64,000 bases of DNA, taken from an uncultured bacterium. Its GTDB lineage: Bacteria > Planctomycetota > UBA1135 > GCA-002686595. The notes beneath the pieces were generated by a model, which searched no databases, had not been told where the DNA came from, and saw only the letters and a program-made list of their open reading frames with translations. The position numbers and the translations under genes were made by a program. Where the stretch lies: the NCBI GenBank assembly GCA_938083085.1, contig CALLKX010000014.1, forward strand, positions 124,001-188,000, read 5' to 3'. The number at the start of each line of letters is the position of its first letter. Position 1 is the first letter of the stretch. Shown here piece by piece: positions 39,159-47,296 of this stretch.

Positions 39159-39238
39159 CCTCGGGACACCGGGCCCTTGGGACACCGGATCTTCACGGCA
39201 CCGGGCCCTCTCGGCACCGGGCCCCTGGGGCGCCGGGC
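39159..39238. repeat. tandem repeat, 16 bp x 5
   Basis: Consensus CCTCGGGACACCGGGC, drifting between copies. It ends 7 nt from the stop of the beta-helix lipoprotein gene on the other strand. Confidence 0.88.
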
Positions 39239-39245
39239 CCCCTCC

Positions 39246-41351
39246 TCAACGGGGGGAGACGTCGACCGAGAGCGCAGCCGCGCCCTGGATCTGGAAGTAC
39301 TCGAGGCGAAGCGAGTGCTCACCCGACCCCAGCTCGAGGAGCTGCTCTTCACGCCGTGGCGCGTGGAGCGTCCAGTCTTCGAGGACGAGCTCGCCGTCGA
39401 CCAGGACCCTCACTCCGTCGTCCGAGTTCACCGTGAGGGCGTAGGTCGCCGTCCCGCTCCGGTTGCACTGGAAGGTGGTGCTCGCGATGAGCCCGAAGAA
39501 CTCGGTCCCGACCGCGCGCCGGACGTCGTCGCTCGACCAGGGATTAGTGAACGTGGACACCCGCGCAGAGACCTCCGGAGTCGCGGCTCGCTGCCGCCAG
39601 GCCCCCTCAAAAGTCCGCGGGTCGCTGCTCTCGAGGTCCCACTGGAACCACTCCGCGTCCCAGACGCAGTCCGCGAGGAGGCCGCCGGGCTTTTGACGCG
39701 GCGGGCGGTTGGCCCCCGACCGGAAGTCCCAGGGCCCCCACTCTCCGAGCACGATCGTCTCGAGGCCGCCGCGAAACTCGTCTCGGTCCTCGGCGCGGAC
39801 CTCCTGGGAGCCAGGAACCTCCGGCAGCCGATAGCCTCTCCACACCGCCAGCATGGCAGGCGGCGCCCCCAGCCAGGGGCGCATGCTCACGTCGCTCACG
39901 TTCCCCGAGGGGATGGCGCCCAAGGGGGCGTCCAGCCAGCGCTTTACGGTGTCTTGCTCGAAGCTCTCGTCGCCCTCGCAGCTCAGGTCTGCGATATACG
40001 GCGCCCGGGTCCCTGGCGCCCACTCGTTCGCGTGGAAGGTGAGCCCCGTCGAGCGCCGCAAGGCCAGGTCAACCACGTTGCCCGCGAAGGTGTTCTCGAG
40101 CACGAAGTGATCCCGGGAGCGGACGTCGCGGACCTTCGCGTAGGGGCCGCGCACGAACTCGGGGTCCTCGTCCCAGTAGAGTTCCAGCCCGATCTCGTTG
40201 CGCGCAATTGAGTTGTCTGCGATCAGGCAATACTGCCCGTGCTCGATCGCGATTCCGCCTCCGATCACCTCCTCGATGCGGTTCCCGAGGACGATCATCC
40301 GTGAGGAGTATCCGCCCCAGACGCCGTGCTGGTGGGCGCCCCGCAGGTCGTTCCGGAGCACCGCGTTCTGGTCGCTGAACGTGATCTCCACGGAGTTGGC
40401 CACAGCGAAGCGCAGGTCGTTCTCAGCGAAGGTGTTCTGGTCGCAGCCAGTGGCCGTGGCGGACGCGTCCTCGACGAGGTCCTGCCCGGCGTACACGAAG
40501 AGGCCGTCGCCGCAGTGAGTGGCGCTGTTTCGAACCACCAGGTTCTTAGAGCAGCCCTCGAACATGAGGATCCCAGCCGAATCCTGCCCCCGCCAGTACG
40601 CGCCGTGGCTGTACCCCCGCACGCAGTAGTCGAAGACGTTGTGCGACACCACGCACTCCGAGGAGCGGTACATCCCGAGCCCCCACCCGGAGAGGAACGA
40701 AAAGTCGTTGTCGTACACCTGGCACGCGTCGCTCCGCGTCAGCAGGATGCCGTTCTGGCCCCGCCGGCCGCGGCAGCTTCGGACCTCGAGCCCGCGGCAA
40801 TTCGTTGCAGAGATTGCGGCCCCGTAATTCGCGAGCCACTCCCCTCCGTCGTTCTCGTGAGGAGCGAGCCAATCCGTCGAGTCCTCTGCGAATTCGGTCG
40901 ACTTCAACCGCTGCCCGTACCAGCCGTCGAAGCGCACGCCGTCGATGATCACGTCGCTCGAGTCTTCGATGACGATGCATCCCTTGTACCCACCGATGAC
41001 CCCGCCCCGGATCGTGATTCCATTACAGCCCCGCACCAAGATCCCGTAGCCGAGCGCCGTGTCGATCCGCGCCCCGGCGTCCTGACCCCGCAGCTCCACT
41101 CCGGACAGGTCGAAGACACCGCCGTTGATTCCCTCAAGGGTGAAGGCCGCCTGATCCATCCGGGTCACGGGGCGGAGATTCAGCCCCTGTTCCAGCTTCG
41201 GGAAGGGACTGCCGTCGTCTTCCACCGGCGCCGGCGGGGCTTCGCCGCCACCCGAGGAGCACGCTGCTGCCAGGAGGGTCAGCGACGCCCCCGTCAACCA
41301 CGAGACCGATCGGGGTCTGGTGCGAGGGCAGGTTCGAGGCGAGTCAGGCAT
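39246..41351 (-). CDS. lipoprotein with right-handed beta-helix and C-terminal PA14-like domain
   Basis: A 701-residue protein with lipobox LAAAC (Cys31). Residues about 60-420 show the short parallel beta-helix rungs of pectate-lyase-like (NosD/Beta_helix) proteins, e.g. CNGITIRGGVIGG, SDVIIDGVRFDGW, CQVYDNDFSFLSG, YCLIADNSIARNEIG. The C-terminal 140 residues contain TYALTVNSDDGVRVLVDGEL and GEHSLRLEYFQ, a PA14 carbohydrate-binding domain. It probably binds or processes polysaccharide at the cell surface; no lyase residues could be assigned. Single gene, convergent with the HEAT protein. Confidence 0.85.
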   Translation of the reverse strand: MPDSPRTCPRTRPRSVSWLTGASLTLLAAACSSGGGEAPPAPVEDDGSPFPKLEQGLNLRPVTRMDQAAFTLEGINGGVFDLSGVELRGQDAGARIDTALGYGILVRGCNGITIRGGVIGGYKGCIVIEDSSDVIIDGVRFDGWYGQRLKSTEFAEDSTDWLAPHENDGGEWLANYGAAISATNCRGLEVRSCRGRRGQNGILLTRSDACQVYDNDFSFLSGWGLGMYRSSECVVSHNVFDYCVRGYSHGAYWRGQDSAGILMFEGCSKNLVVRNSATHCGDGLFVYAGQDLVEDASATATGCDQNTFAENDLRFAVANSVEITFSDQNAVLRNDLRGAHQHGVWGGYSSRMIVLGNRIEEVIGGGIAIEHGQYCLIADNSIARNEIGLELYWDEDPEFVRGPYAKVRDVRSRDHFVLENTFAGNVVDLALRRSTGLTFHANEWAPGTRAPYIADLSCEGDESFEQDTVKRWLDAPLGAIPSGNVSDVSMRPWLGAPPAMLAVWRGYRLPEVPGSQEVRAEDRDEFRGGLETIVLGEWGPWDFRSGANRPPRQKPGGLLADCVWDAEWFQWDLESSDPRTFEGAWRQRAATPEVSARVSTFTNPWSSDDVRRAVGTEFFGLIASTTFQCNRSGTATYALTVNSDDGVRVLVDGELVLEDWTLHAPRREEQLLELGSGEHSLRLEYFQIQGAAALSVDVSPR

Positions 41352-41497
41352 AGTTCGACGTCCTTCGGGGGGCTGCGGGTCGGGATGATCCTGAGGAAAG
41401 CGCAGCTTACGAGTCGATGGCAGTGGATGGAACGGGCCGCTTCCGGCCTAGACTGTGCGCTGTCCGGGCGGCGTTTCCGCCCCGCAGGAGACCCAGA

Positions 41498-42859
41498 ATG
41501 TCCCCCGATCGACCCAGCAACGCACCGCACACGTCTCTATCGTCGGAGGTTCGGCCCACCGGCCTGACCCTGGAGGCCGGAATTCCGATCTGCCAAACCG
41601 ATCTCCCCCTGGACTGGTACCAGGAGGAGTTCCGGCCCTACGCGGAGGAGTACTTGGCCCTCCCGGATCGGACCCCTGAGACCGTCCTGCCCTGGCTGGA
41701 CCGCTATGTGCTTCCGGCCATGGAGCACTTCGGCGACGAGCTGCTGCTGCTCGCCCACTTCTACATGGGGGGCGAGATCGTCAAGCTCGTGGAGCGCTAT
41801 CACGGGGCGGTCTCGGACAGCTATGTCCTCGCCCTCCAGGCAGAGCGCAACCCCGAGAAACGCGTCATCGTGGAGTCGGCCGTTCACTTCATGGCCGAGA
41901 CCGTCGCCATCCTGAGCCACCCCCACCAGGAGGTCTGGATCACCAACCCCAAGGCGGGATGCACGATGGAGATGCTCGCGAAGGATCACATGGTGCTCCC
42001 GATCGCGGACCAGCTCATCGAGCGCTACGGGGACGACCTGCTGGTGGTCGCGTACATGAACACCTCGGGCAGGCTCAAGGCGCTGGCGGGACGGACTGGC
42101 GGTGCGGTGTGCACCAGCTCCAATGCCCAGCACGTGGTGCGCTGGGCGCGCGAGCAGGGGAAGAAGATCTTCTTCGTGCCCGACCAGCACCTCGGCCGCA
42201 ACGTGGCCGACCAGCTCGGCATGGACCAAGCGAGCCTCGTGGCCCTCCCGGACCCCGGCACCTTCTCCGGGTCCTATCGGCTCGAGGACGTTGACGGCGG
42301 GCTCGAGGCCCTCGACGCCGCCGAGATGATCCTGTGGGGTTCGTTCTGTGGCGTCCACACCGTCTTCAAGCCCGAGATGGTGGATCACTGGAAGCGGGAC
42401 GGGCGCACGGTCCTCGTTCACCCCGAGTCGCCGGTCGAGACGGTCCGCGCTGCGGACGGCAGCGGCAGCACCAACTTCCTCTGGAAGGCCGTCATGGACG
42501 CCCAGCCGGGGGACCGCCTCGCAATCGGCACCGAGGGACACTTCGTGCGCAACGCGAAGGCGGAGGGCGCCAAGCGCGGCGTGGACATCGTGCACCTCGC
42601 GGAGGTCCCCGGGTCCCTGGCCGCCGGCTGCGGCTGCGCGACCATGAGCAGGAACGACCCCCCGCACCTGGCGGGCATGCTCGACCTACTCCGGCGTGGC
42701 GAAGCCCCTGAGGCCAACCGCGTGCTCGCCGGAGACTCGGTGGACGAGATCACCGGTCGCCGTGATCGCTTCACGGAGGCGGAGCGCGAGGAGCTCAAGG
42801 CCGAGGCCAGGCTTGCCCTGGAGAACATGATCATGGTCACCGAGCGGGCCGGTTCCTGA
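41498..42859 (+). CDS. nadA: quinolinate synthase
   Basis: A 453-residue [4Fe-4S] enzyme that condenses iminoaspartate with dihydroxyacetone phosphate to quinolinate in NAD synthesis. The ATG at 41498 is preceded by AGGAG with 7-nt spacing; the frame is open 27 codons upstream but without similarity. The likely cluster ligands are Cys155 (KAGCTMEM), Cys284 (GSFCGVHTVF) and Cys378 or Cys380 (AAGCGCATM). The length corresponds to the longer NadA class. nadB and nadC are not nearby; a deoxyhypusine-synthase homologue follows after 39 nt. Confidence 0.95.
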   Translation: MSPDRPSNAPHTSLSSEVRPTGLTLEAGIPICQTDLPLDWYQEEFRPYAEEYLALPDRTPETVLPWLDRYVLPAMEHFGDELLLLAHFYMGGEIVKLVERYHGAVSDSYVLALQAERNPEKRVIVESAVHFMAETVAILSHPHQEVWITNPKAGCTMEMLAKDHMVLPIADQLIERYGDDLLVVAYMNTSGRLKALAGRTGGAVCTSSNAQHVVRWAREQGKKIFFVPDQHLGRNVADQLGMDQASLVALPDPGTFSGSYRLEDVDGGLEALDAAEMILWGSFCGVHTVFKPEMVDHWKRDGRTVLVHPESPVETVRAADGSGSTNFLWKAVMDAQPGDRLAIGTEGHFVRNAKAEGAKRGVDIVHLAEVPGSLAAGCGCATMSRNDPPHLAGMLDLLRRGEAPEANRVLAGDSVDEITGRRDRFTEAEREELKAEARLALENMIMVTERAGS

Positions 42860-42898
42860 GGCCCGACTGGCCGCATCCTGACCGCGTACACTCGCCCC

Positions 42899-44161
42899 AT
42901 GCCTACCCGACGCGATTCGGCCCCGGCCGGGGCCTGCCCCCAGGGGGGCCCTCCCTTGAGGCACCGCCCGGTGACCGAGGTGCACCACCTCGACCACCTC
43001 ATCGAAAACGCCTTCCCGAGCTTCGGCGGCGGCTACGTGCGGCGAGTCTGGGGGCTCCTGGACCGAGCCATCGGCGAGGGCGTCCCGATGACGCTCGCCG
43101 TAGCGGGCCCGGTGACCGCCTCTGGCCAACACATCGCCTGGCTCAACCCGCTCCTGGACACGGGGTGGTTCTGCCTGGTCTCGACCACGGACGCCGTCTG
43201 CTACCACGACGGGCACCGGGGCCTCGACGACGCGGCTCTCCATCCGATCCACGAGGTGCCCCTCAACGGCGACGACGGAGCGCTACGCGAGGACCGGATC
43301 ATCCGCATCACCGACGTCGGCTTCGACGAGGACGTCCTCCTCGGACAGGACCGCTTCCTGAGCGCCCTCCTCCGGGAGCCAGAGTTCCAGCGCAAGATGA
43401 CCGGCACCGAGCTGCGCTACCTGCTTGGCTCGCGCTTTGCTCGCCAAGAGAAGAAGAACGACGCTCCCGAGGGGCTCCTCGCGCTCTGCCACCGGAAGGC
43501 CATCCCGGTCTTCGTCGGCGCCCCCGCCGACGGCTCCGTCTTCCTCAACTCCATGAAGCTCTGGGCCATGGCCGGGGCCGGGATGCTCGAGCACGCCTTC
43601 GAGCTCGACCTGCACGCCGAGGTGTTCGAGAGCTGCGCCTATCACGTCTGGGGCCAGCGCGAGTCGAGCGCCAAGGCGCTGGGGACGCTCGTCCTCGGCG
43701 GAGGCGTACCGAAGAACTTCAACCTCCAGCCGGAGCCGGCGCTGAGCCAGATCCTCGGGCTCGAGGACGTCGAGGGCTTCCTCTACGACATCCAGATCAC
43801 GACGGCGCCGGTGACCGACGGGTCCCTCTCCTCCTGCCCGCCCGCCGAGGCGGTCACCTGGGGCAAGGTCGACAAGGACGCCTACCTTCAGACCACCGAG
43901 TCCATGCAGGCGGACTACTCGACGGTGATGCCCTTCCTCACCAAGGCGCTGCTCGACAAGCGTGATCGCCTGCGCCGACTGCGGGACGAGCTGGGCGAGG
44001 CCACGCTGCTGGAGCGGCACCCCGAGGCCCGCGGCTACCTCCGCGACGACCGTGGCTTCCGCCTCTACGACGACCGAGAGCGCCTGGTGGACGCCCTCAA
44101 GGCAGAGGTCGCCAGCCGCAGCGAGATGCTGACCGGCTCGATCGACTACGACCTCGCCTGA
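42899..44161 (+). CDS. deoxyhypusine synthase-family protein (possible homospermidine synthase)
   Basis: A 420-residue member of the deoxyhypusine synthase family. Family blocks are AVAGPVTASGQHIAWLN, the NAD-site GGGVPKNFNLQPEP (about 264-277), YDIQITTAPVTDGSLSSCPP and EAVTWGKVD, where Lys323 matches the lysine that forms the enzyme-imine intermediate. Bacteria lack eIF5A, and bacterial members characterised in cyanobacteria (SpeY) make homospermidine from polyamines, so a polyamine role is likely here. The first 20 residues are low complexity. Co-directional with nadA, whose link may be the shared need for NAD. Confidence 0.85.
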   Translation: MPTRRDSAPAGACPQGGPPLRHRPVTEVHHLDHLIENAFPSFGGGYVRRVWGLLDRAIGEGVPMTLAVAGPVTASGQHIAWLNPLLDTGWFCLVSTTDAVCYHDGHRGLDDAALHPIHEVPLNGDDGALREDRIIRITDVGFDEDVLLGQDRFLSALLREPEFQRKMTGTELRYLLGSRFARQEKKNDAPEGLLALCHRKAIPVFVGAPADGSVFLNSMKLWAMAGAGMLEHAFELDLHAEVFESCAYHVWGQRESSAKALGTLVLGGGVPKNFNLQPEPALSQILGLEDVEGFLYDIQITTAPVTDGSLSSCPPAEAVTWGKVDKDAYLQTTESMQADYSTVMPFLTKALLDKRDRLRRLRDELGEATLLERHPEARGYLRDDRGFRLYDDRERLVDALKAEVASRSEMLTGSIDYDLA

Positions 44162-44171
44162 GCGCCGCTCC

Positions 44172-44756
44172 TCAGCGGAAGAGCGAGACCAGGCTCTCGA
44201 CGTACACGCGGCTGGCGTCCTGCCAGGCGTTGCCGTCCAGCGGGTCGGCGCGGAGGCTTCGGTTCACGCTCCCCACCCCGGCGAGGGGGTCCCCCTCGAG
44301 CTTGGTCTGGATCTCCCAGCCGATCCGGCGCTGCGCGCGCCCGTACTCCGGGTCGCCGGGGCCCACCGAGGCGTAGAGGGCCCTGGCCTGGGCGATGTCG
44401 CCGGCGTAGAGCCGCTGCTCGGCGAGGGCGCAGAGGCTCACGCGCTCGATGTCCCCTGCGACCGGCGAGTCGAATGCTCCCTCGGGAACGGTCCCGCTGG
44501 GCCCCTCATCCAGGCGGTGAGGGTCTCGGCGCTCTTCGGTCGGCGCCTCCGCGACCTCGGGAGGTGCTGACTGCGGCTCGACCGGGGAGAGCACCTCCCG
44601 CAGCGGTCGGGAGCCCCCGTCGGGCATGGTGATCATCATGTCGAGGTCCACCGGGGCCGGAGCCCGCCCGACCCGGGACGCCGCGGACTGGACGGCCGCC
44701 ACCATGATCAGGAGCACTGCGCAGGGGATCAGCGCCAGCAGGCCAAGTCGCTTCAT
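44172..44756 (-). CDS. uncharacterised membrane-anchored protein
   Basis: A 194-residue protein. The ATG at 44756 overlaps the methyltransferase stop (ATGA) and gives MKRLGLLALIPCAVLLIMVA, a single N-terminal membrane anchor or signal. A disordered Pro/Glu/Ser region (about 35-105) precedes a helical C-terminus (CALAEQRLYAGDIAQARALY) that looks like one or two TPR units. No known family. It is convergent with the deoxyhypusine-synthase homologue, 10 nt between stops. Confidence 0.72.
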   Translation of the reverse strand: MKRLGLLALIPCAVLLIMVAAVQSAASRVGRAPAPVDLDMMITMPDGGSRPLREVLSPVEPQSAPPEVAEAPTEERRDPHRLDEGPSGTVPEGAFDSPVAGDIERVSLCALAEQRLYAGDIAQARALYASVGPGDPEYGRAQRRIGWEIQTKLEGDPLAGVGSVNRSLRADPLDGNAWQDASRVYVESLVSLFR

Positions 44757-45397
44757 CGCGAGAGGCTCTCCTGTCCGCCTGCGGCACGCAAGACCCAGGT
44801 GCTCATGGCGCGCAGGCCTGAGACCACCGTGGTCTTCACCGGCTCCAGCCGCTCCGCGCCGAGGCGGTCCGGCCATTCCTCGAGCCCACGCCCGTCCACG
44901 AGGAAGCGCTCGGACTCGTCAGGCAGCAGGAAGCGTCCCCCCCCGAGAGGAACGAGGCTGCCCTCGATGCCGACGCTCGACGCCAGGCGAGCGAAGAACA
45001 TCCCCCCCGGGGCCACGAGCGCCCAGGCCCCCCGCAGCATCGCCTCGAACTGCGCGGGATCACTGGCGAAGTGCAGGACCGCGTTGCAAATGACGAGGTC
45101 CGCGGTCCCCGGCTCCAGCGGCCCGTCCTCGATACGTCCCAGCACCCGCTCCACCCCAGCCCTCGCCGTGGCGTTGAGGCCGAGCTCCGAGAGGCCCTCA
45201 TCCATGGCCTCGAAGGCCTCCGGTCGCGAGTCGAGGGCGACGACCCGCTCCGCACGCCCGACGAACCAGGGCAGGTTCCTCCCGGCCCCCGCGCCCACGT
45301 CCACCACGCACCCGAGGTCGTCGAGGCGCCCCTTGAGGACCTGGTCGATCAGGTAGATGTCCATCGCTCTCAGGCGATCAAGCTCGGTGGCGCTCAT
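44753..45397 (-). CDS. class I SAM-dependent methyltransferase
   Basis: A 214-residue methyltransferase. Motif I VVDVGAGAGRNLP is at 31-43, the acidic motif VVALDSRPEAF near 52-62, and motif IV ADLVICNAVLHFA near 100-112. This resembles TehB/UbiE-type small-molecule methyltransferases; substrate unknown. It is translationally coupled (ATGA) to the membrane-anchored protein downstream. The terminator at 45418 separates it from the FG-GAP operon. Confidence 0.87.
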   Translation of the reverse strand: MSATELDRLRAMDIYLIDQVLKGRLDDLGCVVDVGAGAGRNLPWFVGRAERVVALDSRPEAFEAMDEGLSELGLNATARAGVERVLGRIEDGPLEPGTADLVICNAVLHFASDPAQFEAMLRGAWALVAPGGMFFARLASSVGIEGSLVPLGGGRFLLPDESERFLVDGRGLEEWPDRLGAERLEPVKTTVVSGLRAMSTWVLRAAGGQESLSR

Positions 45398-45417
45398 GGG
45401 TCCTCCATCATTGCAGC

Positions 45418-45449
45418 GAGGGCCGCGCCGCGGGTGCGGCGCGGCCCTC
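45418..45449 (-). terminator. hairpin terminating the di-haem/selenoprotein/FG-GAP operon
   Basis: A perfect 14-bp stem (GAGGGCCGCGCCGC with its complement) with a 4-nt loop lies 20 nt after the FG-GAP gene stop. The downstream U tract is poor, so termination may depend partly on Rho. Confidence 0.75.
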
Positions 45450-45469
45450 GCGCGGGGTCATTCGGCCGC

Positions 45470-47251
45470 TCAGCGAAGCTCGATCGAGACCGCGTCTGAG
45501 AAGTTGCTCGTCGTGAGGCCCAGCAGGTTGTCGCGGAACCAGGTCTGGAACTGCCACTGCTCACCGGCGAGCATCCCGACGCCGCCCGTGGGCTGCGGAA
45601 TGTTGTCCACGTCGATGGCCAACTGGATCGTCCCCGAGGCCCCTGAGTTCAGGATCTGGCCCGGCCCGACGTAGCGACCGATGTCGCCGAGGATGCAGAG
45701 GTCGCCGAGGCTGCCACCCGGGTTCGCGAGGGAGCCGCGCGTCCTGCTCGCGAGGAAGAAGCCGAACGTGTTCGCCGGCATGTCCTCACAGATGAGCGTG
45801 ACGTCGTTGGCCTCCAGCACGGGGCTGCCGACCGCGCTGATGTCCGCCGGGACGCCGCTGGAGTTGCCGTTGGCGTCCTGGCAGTAGTCAGTGCCGAGTT
45901 GGTCTCGCTGGTTCATGTACACCCGCGTCCCGTCGCAGCGGCCGATGACGAGGTCGAGGTCGCCGTCGTTGTCGATATCGATGGGCGCCACATCGTGCAC
46001 CCCCTCGAGCTCAGGCAGGCCGCTGGCGCCGTACGTGTTGCCGGAGCGCTCCTCGCGCAGGGTGACCATCCCGCCAACGGTCCCACCACGGTTGTGATAG
46101 ATGTGAAGGCGGCGGTTGCATCCCGAGATGTCGACGTCCACGTCACAGATGATCGCCTCGGGGAACTCATCCCCGTTCAGGTCGACGATCAGGTTGTTGC
46201 TGGCGAAACCGTCGTCCGTTCCAAACGTGTTCGCCGGTCCCCAGTTCACTCGTCCGAACGGGTCGTTGCCCTGGTTGAGCAGGTAGCGGTCGTCGGCGTC
46301 ATCGCTGATGATCAGGTCCGGCTGCCCGTCATTGTTCAGGTCACCGACGGACACGTCATAGGGCGCGCCGTTGTAGGGCTCCTGGAGGATGTTGAAGAAG
46401 CCCTCGTTGTTCGGGTTGTTGTACGCGATCGACGAGCGGGTCAAGCCGCCCGTTGCGCCTGAGCCCGAGATGCTGACCACATCGTTGACGCCGTCCAGGT
46501 TCATATCCTCGATGGTGGCGGACGTGCCAAAGGACGACGCGCGCATGGACGTCGTCATCCGCGCCGAGCTCTCATCTGTGAAGAACCCGCTCCCGTCGTT
46601 GATGAGGAGGCGGTCGTTGAGGTCCACCTGGGCCTGCTGCTCGTAGTGGCTGAAGTAGATCTCGGGGAAGCTGTCTCCGGTCACATCGCCGATCGCGATT
46701 CCGCACATGTTGGGGTAGGTCCCCCAGTCGGGGATGCGCGCCTCGTCGTAGAAGAAGCCCTGCCACTGACCGTTGACCTCCCCAAGGTTCATGTACACAC
46801 GGGGGTGCGAGATGTGCTTCGGCTGCCCCGGCGAGAACGTCGTGGCGGTGACGAAGTCGAGCCACCCGTCACCGTCCAGGTCGCCCACAGCCACGTCACG
46901 ATCGTTCGTCGGCGTCAGGAACCCCTGATCGCCCGACACCGAGGACGCGGAGGCGTACTGGCTGGTCCTCTCGGTCAGGGTCCCCGACTCGTTCATCAGG
47001 AGGACGTTCCGATACCGGCCCTGCGTGGTGAACGGCTGCTTGCGGACCACGAGCAGGTCGATCCAACCGTCCCGGTCGAAGTCCCCCCACGCCATGTCCT
47101 TCTCCTGGCTGTCCTGCAGAACGAGTGCGCTGGGCGCGCTGATGCGCGAGTCTTCCCGGACGAAGGTGGCCCAGTCAGTGGACTGTGCCGCGCAGAGGGA
47201 GGTGAACACGGGCGCGAGCGCCGCCGTCAGGAGAGTGGTATCGAGCTTCAT
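45470..47251 (-). CDS. secreted FG-GAP/VCBS beta-propeller with the recurring C-terminal domain
   Basis: A 593-residue exported protein. A signal peptide ends near LCAAQS (about 1-22). Residues 40-450 carry at least six FG-GAP/VCBS repeats with the Ca-binding pattern DxDxDGxxD, e.g. WGDFDRDGWIDLLV, VGDLDGDGWLDFVT, VGDLNNDGQPDLII and PIDIDNDGDLDLVI, forming a propeller. The last 135 residues (from YCQDANGNSSG) are the domain shared with the proteins at 32633 and 50137. It is the last gene of a four-gene run; the gap to the upstream selenoprotein is 45 nt. Likely role: extracellular binding; no enzymatic motif. Confidence 0.88.
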   Translation of the reverse strand: MKLDTTLLTAALAPVFTSLCAAQSTDWATFVREDSRISAPSALVLQDSQEKDMAWGDFDRDGWIDLLVVRKQPFTTQGRYRNVLLMNESGTLTERTSQYASASSVSGDQGFLTPTNDRDVAVGDLDGDGWLDFVTATTFSPGQPKHISHPRVYMNLGEVNGQWQGFFYDEARIPDWGTYPNMCGIAIGDVTGDSFPEIYFSHYEQQAQVDLNDRLLINDGSGFFTDESSARMTTSMRASSFGTSATIEDMNLDGVNDVVSISGSGATGGLTRSSIAYNNPNNEGFFNILQEPYNGAPYDVSVGDLNNDGQPDLIISDDADDRYLLNQGNDPFGRVNWGPANTFGTDDGFASNNLIVDLNGDEFPEAIICDVDVDISGCNRRLHIYHNRGGTVGGMVTLREERSGNTYGASGLPELEGVHDVAPIDIDNDGDLDLVIGRCDGTRVYMNQRDQLGTDYCQDANGNSSGVPADISAVGSPVLEANDVTLICEDMPANTFGFFLASRTRGSLANPGGSLGDLCILGDIGRYVGPGQILNSGASGTIQLAIDVDNIPQPTGGVGMLAGEQWQFQTWFRDNLLGLTTSNFSDAVSIELR

Positions 47252-47296
47252 GGGAGGGTGGATGGAAGAGTGCCTGGGGAGGCTTGGTGACCCTGT

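Larger units (their letters stand above)
38702..39245. other. 544-nt intergenic region with three different 16-bp arrays
   Basis: This convergent region lies between the HEAT protein (plus) and the beta-helix lipoprotein (minus). It contains three separate tandem arrays, all with a 16-bp unit but with unrelated consensus sequences, each listed separately. No gene is recognisable, and open frames across it translate the repeats. Confidence 0.75.
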
